Positions 1 through 6,922 of a stretch of 15,354 nucleotides of DNA are shown one piece after another (positions within the stretch are counted from its first letter, which is position 1; every line of letters begins with the position of its first letter). Source of the stretch: an uncultured Clostridia bacterium (GTDB lineage: Bacteria; Bacillota; Clostridia; Christensenellales; UBA1242); the NCBI GenBank assembly GCA_944377765.1, contig CALWFX010000019.1:1-15354 (forward strand), read 5' to 3'. Position numbers and translations under genes: made by a program. Under the pieces are notes generated by a model. That model ran no database searches and was not told the DNA's origin. It was given only the letters and a program-made list of their open reading frames with translations.

Positions 1-761
1 CCATTAACAAAAAGAGTTTGCCAAGTTCTGTTTGGACGAGAAATTTTTGGAGAAACAACAAAACCGCTTACTTTTATGTCGTTATCTTCCAAATTAACCT
101 TTAGCAAATTGTCATAAACATCTTTGCCATAAATAAGATAAATCACATCTTCAAGGTTATTTGTAGTGTTATTATAAACACATTTTTCATCAACAAAATA
201 TTCAAAAGCAACATCAGGACGAGAGAGCATAAACTTTTCAACAAGATGAGTTATTTCACTTTCTTCAGTTTTTTGCTTTTTAAGAAATTTAGCCCTTGCA
301 GGTGTGTTGTAAAAAAGGTTGGAAACAACAAGTGTTGTGCCATTAACCCTTGCAACTTCTTTAACCTTTGAAATCTCTCCGCCATTCGCTTCAATCATAA
401 AGCCACTTTCACTTTCTGCTGTTTTTGTGGAAAGTTTAACCATGGAAACAGAAGCAATGCTTGCAAGAGCCTCACCACGAAAACCCAAGGTTTCAATGCC
501 ATCAAGGTCATCAACATCGCTTATCTTGCTGGTTGCATGTGGCAAAAATGCAAGTGGTAAATCATCTTTTGAAATTCCAATTCCATTGTCAGAAACAATA
601 ATTTGTTTAATTCCACCATCAAAAATTTCCACTTTAATTTTGGTTGCACCTGCGTCAAGGCTGTTTTCCACAAGTTCCTTAACAATGCTTGCTGGGCGCT
701 CAACAACTTCTCCCGCTGCAATCCTATTATAAATTTTTGGAGATAAAACATTAATTTTCAT
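1..761 (-). CDS. mutL: DNA mismatch repair protein MutL, N-terminal part (runs off window)
   Basis: MutL is the GHKL-family ATPase that links mismatch-bound MutS to downstream strand removal in methyl-independent or methyl-directed mismatch repair. The window holds 253 codons from the start; the C-terminal dimerisation (and possible endonuclease) domain lies off the left edge, so it cannot be said whether the endonuclease motif is present. The ATPase motifs are clear: ENSLDAG with Glu32 and Asn33, DNGIGI at 58-63, HATSKI at 75-80, GFRGEAL at 93-99, and the GTTLVVSNLFYNTPAR block at 141-156. The transducer-domain motif NRTWQTLFVN is at the edge. The ATG at 761-759 is preceded by AAGGAG (768-773) with a 6-base spacer. 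It lies 17 bases after the mutS stop, so it is the third gene of a miaB-mutS-mutL operon. No frameshift or stop is seen in the visible part. Confidence 0.97.
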   Translation of the reverse strand, partial: MKINVLSPKIYNRIAAGEVVERPASIVKELVENSLDAGATKIKVEIFDGGIKQIIVSDNGIGISKDDLPLAFLPHATSKISDVDDLDGIETLGFRGEALASIASVSMVKLSTKTAESESGFMIEANGGEISKVKEVARVNGTTLVVSNLFYNTPARAKFLKKQKTEESEITHLVEKFMLSRPDVAFEYFVDEKCVYNNTTNNLEDVIYLIYGKDVYDNLLKVNLEDNDIKVSGFVVSPKISRPNRTWQTLFVN

Positions 762-778
762 CTCATACTCCTTTTTAA

Positions 779-3385
779 TTAATCATTTTTAGCCTTTTCA
801 ACAAGGTCATTTAAAACTTCAAAACTTTCCATTGGCGACATTCTGTTCATGTCAATATCTCGCAAAATAGACAAAAGTTTAAGGCCAAGTTTTGAATTTT
901 TTTCTGCTTGTTCTCTTTCCTTGTTCTCTGAAAAAATATCAAGGTCAAGTTTTTCATTCACTTTTTCAAGATTTTTGCTTATTTCCTTTGCTCTTGAAAT
1001 AACCGCTTCTGGAACACCTGCAAGTTCAGCAACTTCAACACCAAAACTTTTGTTTGCATGACCTCTTATAATCTTCCTTAAAAAGACAATTTTATCTCCG
1101 ATTTCTTTAACAGTAATCTTATAGTTTTTTACCCCAGAAATCACTCCTTCAAGTTCTGAAAGTTCATGATAGTGCGTGGCAAAAAGTGTTTTACATTTTA
1201 AATTTTTAGCAATATATTCAACCACCGCCCAAGCAATTGAAAGTCCATCAAAAGTGGATGTTCCCCTTCCAATCTCATCAAGCACAACAAGGCTGTTTTT
1301 TGTGGCATTGGCAAGAATAAGTGCAACTTCACTCATTTCCACCATAAAAGTGCTTTGTCCAAAAGCAAGGTCGTCACTTGCTCCAACACGAGTGAATATT
1401 CTGTCAGTAATGGCAATTTCTGCACTTTTTGCTGGAACAAAGCTTCCAATATGTGCCATAAAAGTTATGAGTGCCACCTGACGCATATAAGTGCTTTTAC
1501 CAGCCATGTTTGGACCTGTGATAATCATCATTTTGTTATCTTCGCTATCTAAAAGTGTGTCATTGGTTATAAAACTTCCATTTTTCACAAAATGTTCAAC
1601 AATTGGATGACGACCATCTATAATTTTAATTTGTTTAATGTTTTTATTTATGGTTGGTTTAACAAAATTATACTTAACTGCACATTCGCTTAATGATAAA
1701 AGCACATCAATTTCAGCCACAACTGTGCTTACTGCTTGAAAATTTTTGATATAGTTGACAAGATAATCTACCAGCATTTTATATAACTTTTGTTCTAATT
1801 TAATTGCCTCTTCATCTGCTGAAAAGATTTTATCTTCAAGTTCTTTAAGTTCTTCAGTTGTGTAACGCTCTGCATTCGACAGAGTTTGCTTTCTAACATA
1901 TCTAAGCGGAACAAGTTCAGATTGAAGTTTGCTTACTTCAATATAATAACCAAACACACCATTATAATCTATTTTAAGATTTTTTATTCCTGTTGATTCT
2001 CTTTCGCGTTGTTCAAGTTCTCTAACCCATTTTTTACCATTAGTCTTTGCATTTCTTAAAGAGTCAAGGTCTTCATTGAAGCCATCATTAATATATCCAC
2101 CTTCTCGCATAATTGCTGACGGTTCTTCCTTGATTGCCCTTTCAAGCAAATTTGCTATCTCAGAAAAATCATAGATATTTTCTTTTAACTCCACAAGTTT
2201 TTTACTTTTAACATTTTCTAAGATTTTTAAAAGATTTGGAAGTTCTTGCAAAGAATGTTTAAGTGCAACAAGGTCTTTTGGCATAACATTTCCATAGCCA
2301 ATTTTACCGCTAATTCTTTCAATATCTCGAATATTTGATAAGGTTTCGGAGAGCCTATCTCTCATAATAAGATTTTTGGTAAGTTCTTCAACACTGTCAA
2401 GTCTTAAATTTATAGCATTGCTATCTTTTAATGGTTGGTCAAAAATTGTGCGAAATTTTCTTGCCCCCATGCTTGTTTTGGTTTTATCCAAAAGCCACAA
2501 CAAACTTCCATACTTTTTTCTTTCACGAATAGACTCCACAAGTTCCAAATTTCTTCTTGTGTTCATATCAATAACCATAAAGTTTTCCCCTTTATGCTTA
2601 ATGATTTTGTTTATATTTTTAAGCGAACGCTTTTGTGTTTCCAAAAGATATTGACAAAGTGACCCAATAGAAATAATGTCTTCATTGTTCTTTATTTCAA
2701 AAACATTAAGAGCATTTTCTCCAAATTGATTATAAATGCTATCTTTACATTTGTCTAAATTAAAGGCAAACTCATAATATTCTTCAAATTTTGGACAATT
2801 ACCAGTGTTTTGAATTGGCAAAGAATTATAAAATTCTTTGGCATCTTTATTTCCAATAACTTGAGAAGGCATTATCATTGTGAAAAGGTCAGAAAACTTA
2901 GAAGTCATGTTTTCGCTGTAATTATAAACATGAAATTCGCCAGTTGTGATGTCGCTGTATGTTACAGATAATTTTTCGCCATTTAAAAATAAGCACATTA
3001 TATAGTTATTCTTATGTTCATCAAGCATACTATCTTCAGTTACAGTGCCAGCAGTTACAACTTTAATGACATCTCTTTCAACAATCTGCCCCGGTTTTGG
3101 CTCGGTAAGTTGCTCACAAATTGCCACTTTATACCCAAGAGAAACAAGTTTTGCAATATAACTTTCTGCTGCATGATATGGCACTCCACACATTGGTGCT
3201 CTTTCAGTAAGTCCGCAATTTTTGCCAGTTAAAGTTAAATCAAGCACCCTTGAAATTTCAATGGCGTCTTCATTAAAAAGTTCATAAAAATCGCCAAGCC
3301 TGTAAAAAAGAACGCAATCTGGATATTGCTGTTTTATGTTTTCATAATGTTGCATCATTGGCGATAATTGTGGTTTTTTTGTCAT
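779..3385 (-). CDS. mutS: DNA mismatch repair protein MutS
   Basis: MutS recognises base mismatches and small loops and, in its ATP-bound form, recruits MutL. At 868 residues it has the normal family length. The N-terminal mismatch-binding domain carries the Phe-x-Glu motif within GDFYELF (Phe33, Glu35). The core and clamp regions follow, then the C-terminal ABC-type ATPase with Walker A GPNMAGKST at 624-632, the STFMVEMSE block at 678-686, Walker B LVVLDE at 699-704, and the THYHEL switch at about 737-742. A helix-turn-helix-like tail follows (SFGVEVAELAGVPEAVI region, 780-796). The ATG shares bases with the miaB TGA (ATGA overlap, 3382-3385), which implies translational coupling; only weak Shine-Dalgarno matches lie upstream (AGGT at 3391-3394, AGGAAA at 3396-3401). 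The stop is TAA. The sequence looks intact and ordinary. Confidence 0.98.
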   Translation of the reverse strand: MTKKPQLSPMMQHYENIKQQYPDCVLFYRLGDFYELFNEDAIEISRVLDLTLTGKNCGLTERAPMCGVPYHAAESYIAKLVSLGYKVAICEQLTEPKPGQIVERDVIKVVTAGTVTEDSMLDEHKNNYIMCLFLNGEKLSVTYSDITTGEFHVYNYSENMTSKFSDLFTMIMPSQVIGNKDAKEFYNSLPIQNTGNCPKFEEYYEFAFNLDKCKDSIYNQFGENALNVFEIKNNEDIISIGSLCQYLLETQKRSLKNINKIIKHKGENFMVIDMNTRRNLELVESIRERKKYGSLLWLLDKTKTSMGARKFRTIFDQPLKDSNAINLRLDSVEELTKNLIMRDRLSETLSNIRDIERISGKIGYGNVMPKDLVALKHSLQELPNLLKILENVKSKKLVELKENIYDFSEIANLLERAIKEEPSAIMREGGYINDGFNEDLDSLRNAKTNGKKWVRELEQRERESTGIKNLKIDYNGVFGYYIEVSKLQSELVPLRYVRKQTLSNAERYTTEELKELEDKIFSADEEAIKLEQKLYKMLVDYLVNYIKNFQAVSTVVAEIDVLLSLSECAVKYNFVKPTINKNIKQIKIIDGRHPIVEHFVKNGSFITNDTLLDSEDNKMMIITGPNMAGKSTYMRQVALITFMAHIGSFVPAKSAEIAITDRIFTRVGASDDLAFGQSTFMVEMSEVALILANATKNSLVVLDEIGRGTSTFDGLSIAWAVVEYIAKNLKCKTLFATHYHELSELEGVISGVKNYKITVKEIGDKIVFLRKIIRGHANKSFGVEVAELAGVPEAVISRAKEISKNLEKVNEKLDLDIFSENKEREQAEKNSKLGLKLLSILRDIDMNRMSPMESFEVLNDLVEKAKND

Positions 3386-4506
3386 TTTCTACCTGTTTCC
3401 TTTTGTATTTCCTTTTCTAATTTTAAAAGTTCGTTAACTCGTCTATTTTTAACATCTTGTGGAATTTGCCCTTCCATATTGCTGGCAACAGTGCCTTCAC
3501 GCGGAGAATACATAAAAGCAAAAATACTGTCATATTTCACTTCTTTAACCAAGCTTAAAGTATCTTGAAATTCTTCTTCAGTTTCAGTTGGAAAGCCAAC
3601 AATAAAATCTGAAGTCAATCTCACAGAAGGAATTTTTTCTCTTATTTTATGTATTATATCAAGATATTTTTCTCTTGTATACTTTCTGTTCATAAGATGC
3701 AAAATTCTGTTGTTTCCACTTTGTGCTGGTAAATGTATATCTTTCAAAATTTTATCTTCACTTGCAATAACATCAATAACATCATCAGTTAAATCTTTTG
3801 GATGAGATGTCATAAAAGCAAGTTTAAAATCGCCATCAAGACGACAAATATCTTTTAAGAGTTTACTGAAACATTCTCCATTTTTTAAATCTTGGCCATA
3901 AGAATTTACATTTTGCCCTAAAAGTGTAATTTTTTTATACTTTCCTTCGCTTATAATTTCTTTAATCTCTTTCAAAATATTTTCTTCGCTTCTGCTTTTT
4001 TCTCTGCCACGAACATATGGAACAATACAATATGTGCAAAAATTATTGCAACCTTGCATAATATTTACCCATGCATTTTCTCCACTTGTTCTTTTATATG
4101 GCAAACTTTCATCAATATTCCCTTCATTTAAAAGTTCAAGTTGACGCCCTTTTTTAACAGCATTAACATAATATTCAAAGTTTGGCAAATTGAAAGTGCC
4201 AATAACAATATCAACAAAAGGAAAAGTTTGGAGCATATAGTTTGCAGTCTTTTCCTTCTGAGTCATGCATCCGCACACAGCAATAATAAGGTTAGGGTTC
4301 TTCTTTTTTTGTTTCTTTAATGCTCCAACATTACCAAAAACCCTATCTTCTGCTCCTTCACGAATAGCACAGGTATTAAAAATAATTAGGTCAGCATCTT
4401 CTCTTTTGTCAGTAAGTTCGTAACCCATTTTTTCACAAATATAAGCCAATTTTTCGCTTTCATGCACATTCATTTGGCAACCATAAGTTATAATAATATA
4501 TTTCAT
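3382..4506 (-). CDS. miaB: tRNA-2-methylthio-N6-dimethylallyladenosine synthase MiaB, lacking the TRAM domain
   Basis: MiaB is a radical-SAM methylthiotransferase that adds a methylthio group to i6A37 in tRNAs reading UNN codons. The N-terminal auxiliary 4Fe-4S cluster ligands are Cys10 (TYGCQMN), Cys46 (NTCAIRE) and Cys80 (VCGCM). The radical-SAM cluster motif is CNNFCTYC (Cys153, Cys157, Cys160) followed by VPYVRGRE. The TSDFIVGFPTET and FMYSPREGT motifs mark the C-terminal part of the barrel. The protein ends at residue 374 (KEIQKETGRK), in the linker helix where family members normally continue into a TRAM domain of about 65 residues; RimO in the same window keeps its TRAM domain. The TGA is fused to the mutS ATG, and no TRAM-like sequence follows in that frame. 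The ATG at 4506 is chosen because the conserved TYGCQMN motif starts at residue 7 and a TAA in frame lies just upstream. There is no Shine-Dalgarno site. It is the first gene of the miaB-mutS-mutL operon. Confidence 0.93.
   Translation of the reverse strand: MKYIIITYGCQMNVHESEKLAYICEKMGYELTDKREDADLIIFNTCAIREGAEDRVFGNVGALKKQKKKNPNLIIAVCGCMTQKEKTANYMLQTFPFVDIVIGTFNLPNFEYYVNAVKKGRQLELLNEGNIDESLPYKRTSGENAWVNIMQGCNNFCTYCIVPYVRGREKSRSEENILKEIKEIISEGKYKKITLLGQNVNSYGQDLKNGECFSKLLKDICRLDGDFKLAFMTSHPKDLTDDVIDVIASEDKILKDIHLPAQSGNNRILHLMNRKYTREKYLDIIHKIREKIPSVRLTSDFIVGFPTETEEEFQDTLSLVKEVKYDSIFAFMYSPREGTVASNMEGQIPQDVKNRRVNELLKLEKEIQKETGRK
4474..4502 (+). promoter_or_regulatory. Possible divergent promoter for the penicillin-binding protein gene
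   Basis: TTGGCA (4474-4479) and TATATT (4497-4502) are spaced by 17 bases on the plus strand, inside the 5' end of miaB. Transcription would start near 4509 and give a leader of about 40 bases to the ATG at 4552. A weaker alternative is TTAACA (4528-4533) with the poor -10 TATGTA (4551-4556), which would place the start close to the ATG at 4570. Neither is strong, and AT-rich sequence gives chance matches. Confidence 0.35.
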
Positions 4507-4514
4507 AATAGTAT

Positions 4515-4543
4515 ATTATACAAAGTTTTAACAATTTTGGCAA
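4515..4543 (-). promoter_or_regulatory. Sigma-A type promoter of the miaB-mutS-mutL operon
   Basis: On the minus strand, TTGCCA (4538-4543) and a perfect TATAAT (4515-4520) are separated by exactly 17 bases. The predicted start of transcription is near 4508, only about 2 bases before the miaB ATG (4506), so the mRNA would be essentially leaderless. No ribosome-binding site is present between the -10 box and the ATG. Confidence 0.75.
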
Positions 4544-4551
4544 GAGAAGAT

Positions 4552-5316
4552 ATGTATTTTTGCGAAAATATGAAACATAATAAAAAAATGAAGAAAATTG
4601 TCAAAATATGTCTGTTTGTTGGTATCTTTATTCTTCTTGCACTTGTGATATTTTCGGGCACATATTTTCTTGTTACTTATCTTAAATTTAAAGACATAGA
4701 ACTTAATGCAGATGCAATTTTAAGCTCTGCTCTTTCAATAAACATATATGACAGTGAAAATAATGAAATTGAAGAAGACAACACTTTTAACACCAACTAC
4801 ATAACTCTTGATAAAATTCCAAACAACACAAAAGAAGCCTTTTTAAGTGTGGAAGATAAAGAATTTTATTCTCATCATGGACTCAACAAAAAACGAATTA
4901 TAAAAGCAATTTATAACAATCTGAAATCTATGTCTCTTAAAGAAGGAGCATCAACTATAAGTCAACAACTCATCAAAAACACACACCTGTCAAATGAAAA
5001 AACTTTTGAACGAAAAATTAAGGAAATGGTGTTAACAAAAAAACTTGAAAAAAACTTTGACAAAGATAAAATTTTGGAGTGCTATCTAAATATCATATAT
5101 TTTGGAAATAACTGTTATGGCATTGAAAGTGCATCAAACTATTATTTCAATAAAAGTGCTGAAAACCTTGATTTAAGCGAAAGTTGCCTTCTTGCTGGCA
5201 TGATAAAATCGCCAAATAAATACTCACCCATCTTGCACCCAGAAAATGCCATTAAGCGAAGAAATTTGGTTTTAAAAGAAATGGAAAAGGATGGAAAAAT
5301 TACTCCAAATGATTAA
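4552..5316 (+). CDS. GT51 peptidoglycan glycosyltransferase fragment, the part translated before the premature stop
   Basis: This is the part of the penicillin-binding protein that would be made if the TAA at 5314-5316 is obeyed: about 254 residues. It has a basic N-terminus, one hydrophobic membrane segment and the full set of GT51 motifs: SVEDKEFYSHHG with the catalytic Glu at residue 101 (4852-4854), GASTISQQLIKN, the RKIKEM segment, KILECYLNIIYFGN, and the CLLAGMIKSPNKYSP motif. It ends at KDGKITPND, the normal end of the GT domain. The product would resemble a monofunctional membrane-anchored glycosyltransferase, so it could still polymerise glycan without cross-linking. This is inference; nothing in the sequence shows that the fragment is stable or used. 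Confidence 0.6.
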   Translation: MYFCENMKHNKKMKKIVKICLFVGIFILLALVIFSGTYFLVTYLKFKDIELNADAILSSALSINIYDSENNEIEEDNTFNTNYITLDKIPNNTKEAFLSVEDKEFYSHHGLNKKRIIKAIYNNLKSMSLKEGASTISQQLIKNTHLSNEKTFERKIKEMVLTKKLEKNFDKDKILECYLNIIYFGNNCYGIESASNYYFNKSAENLDLSESCLLAGMIKSPNKYSPILHPENAIKRRNLVLKEMEKDGKITPND

Positions 5317-6843
5317 ATACAAAATGCAAATAAGGAAATTAAATTAAACATTAAAGAAAAAAATATCAACAAACTTAATTCATACTCGCAGGCAACAATT
5401 GACGAAGCAACAAAAATATTAAAACTTCCTGCAAAACAAATTGCAATTGGTGGTTTTAATATATATACATATCAAGACAAAGAAAAACAAGAAAGCCTAA
5501 ATGAATCGCTAACAAACACAAATTTTCAAGACAATGACTATGCTGGAATTGTGATTGACAATAAAACACATGGCGTTTCTGCATATTTAGGACAAAGTGC
5601 ATACAAAATTTTAGATGCCAAAAGGCAAGTTGGTTCATGCATAAAACCAATTCTTGTTTATGCTCCAGCACTTAATGAAAATGTCATAAGTCCTTCCACA
5701 GAAGTTTTAGATGAAAAGGTTAAAATTGGAGATTATTCGCCCAATAATGTTGGAAACAAATATCATGGATATATTTCCATCCAAGATGCGGTAAAAAATT
5801 CTGTAAACACAGTTGCAATCAAAGTTTTAAGTTATATTGGCATAGACACTGGAAAAATGTATGCAACTCGAATGGGTTTTAATTTTGATGAAAAAGACGA
5901 TAGTTATGCTCTTGCACTTGGTGGCATGACTTATGGCGAAAATTTGAAAACTTTAACAAATGCATACACCACTTTTGCAAATAATGGAAAATATTCTGAC
6001 GCAAAATTCATCTCTCACATAACTGACAAAAATGGAAAATTAGTTTATAAACATGAGCCGATTGAAAAAAATGTTTTAAGAGAAGACTCTGCATATCTCA
6101 TGACCAAAATGCTTGAAGAAACAGCAAAAACTGGCACAGCAAGAAAACTTAGTGACATAACAAAAACTGAAATTGCGTCAAAAACTGGCACAGTTGGAAA
6201 GAAAAACAAAAATGGAAATTTGGATGCATACAATGTTTCCTACACTCCCGATTACACAATTGGAGTGTGGTGCGGAAATCTTGACAACTCCCAAATTAAC
6301 ATTTCTGGCGGAAATGAGCCAACTGACGCGGTGAAAAAATTTGTAAATAAGGTAGATGTTAAAAAATCCACTTTTGGTGTTTCTGACCATGTGCAAGAAG
6401 CAAAGATTGACCTACTTGAAAAAGAAGAAAATCACAGAATCGTGCTTGCAAGCCCTAACACCCCTGAAAGATTCACAGAAACCGCACTTTTCTCGCGTTT
6501 CAATATGCCTGAAGAAATTTCCTCAAATTTCACAAAACTTGATGACATTCAAGCAGAATGTAAAAAGGAAAACAATAATGGCTTGCTATCTTTTGAAGCC
6601 AAAAGACAAATAAAATATGACATATATCTTAATGGGGAATTTTACAGAACAATCAAAGATAAAAACTCTCTTCAAAAACTTACTTTTCCACTTAAAAAAG
6701 AAGAAAATGAAATAAAAATAGTTTATAAATTTTTAAATTTTGAAGACTCACCAATTAAAGAAAAAACTTTTAAACTCATAAACAAAAATGCATGGCATAA
6801 AGAAATTGAAAGGCAATCACATAGTGATAAATGGTATATTTAA
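5317..6843 (+). pseudogene. Penicillin-binding protein transpeptidase half, downstream of the in-frame stop
   Basis: This stretch continues the upstream frame without interruption (first codons ATA CAA AAT GCA AAT AAG GAA). It encodes the linker, the transpeptidase domain with RQVGSCIKP, KNSVNTVAIKV and ASKTGTVGKK motifs, YTPDYTIGVWCG, and a lysine/asparagine-rich C-terminal extension of about 170 residues. There is no convincing separate start: the first alternative initiator, GTG at 5551, lies inside the beta strand YAGIVIDN at the beginning of the domain and has no Shine-Dalgarno site. The half is therefore made only by readthrough, or not at all. Without its own membrane anchor it would be a cytoplasmic, useless transpeptidase if translated alone. 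An exact 13-base repeat puts two KTGT motifs in this half (6127 and 6181); the second matches the catalytic KTG. Confidence 0.7.
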
Positions 6844-6883
6844 AGATTAATTATTAAAACTTAATAAAAATATAATTTTTCAT

Positions 6884-6912
6884 TTGGAAATTAATCTAAA
6901 TTTATGTAAAAT
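6884..6912 (+). promoter_or_regulatory. Probable promoter of the ABC transporter gene
   Basis: TTGGAA (6884-6889) and TAAAAT (6907-6912) are 17 bases apart. Transcription would start near 6919, about 4 bases before the ATG at 6923, giving a nearly leaderless mRNA. A separate TATAAT lies at 6871-6876 but without a good -35 at the right distance. Readthrough from the penicillin-binding protein gene, 79 bases upstream, is also possible because no terminator hairpin is evident between them. Confidence 0.45.
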
Positions 6913-6922
6913 AGATTTATAT

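Larger units (their letters stand above)
4552..6843 (+). pseudogene. Class A penicillin-binding protein (GT51 plus transpeptidase) interrupted by an in-frame TAA
   Basis: Class A penicillin-binding proteins polymerise lipid II into glycan strands and cross-link the peptides on the outer face of the membrane. One reading frame runs from the ATG at 4552 to the TAA at 6841-6843 (about 763 codons) and is broken only by TAA at 5314-5316 (codon 255). I translated across the gap and found no other stop and no frame change. Upstream are a membrane anchor (about residues 18-42) and a complete GT51 domain; downstream are the linker, a complete transpeptidase domain and a C-terminal tail. The transpeptidase triad is present: Ser-Cys-Ile-Lys (Ser codon 5635-5637), Ser-Val-Asn (from 5800) and Lys-Thr-Gly (from 6181). 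Intact motifs after the stop suggest a recent mutation, readthrough, or a sequence error. The start is uncertain: ATGs at 4552, 4570 and 4588 are all possible, with AAGAG (4542-4546) favouring 4552. Confidence 0.85.

Noticed and set aside
319..732. Plus-strand open frame opposite mutL
   Set aside because: It is the antisense shadow of mutL; the minus-strand frame contains all MutL motifs.
4462..4551. ATG at 4462 as the start of the penicillin-binding protein
   Set aside because: It lies inside the miaB coding sequence and ahead of the likely promoter; the added residues are not signal-like, and the membrane anchor starts after 4588.
5314..5316. Genome-wide reassignment of TAA to an amino acid
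   Set aside because: TAA ends mutS, pgsA, recA and the ABC gene here at the expected family lengths, so it functions as a stop.
5551..5553. GTG at 5551 as a separate start for the transpeptidase half
   Set aside because: It is inside the conserved YAGIVIDN strand, has no ribosome-binding site, and the frame is open back to 5317.
6884..6886. TTG at 6884 as the ABC transporter start
   Set aside because: It coincides with a likely -35 box and has no Shine-Dalgarno site; ATG 6923 gives a normal exporter N-terminus.
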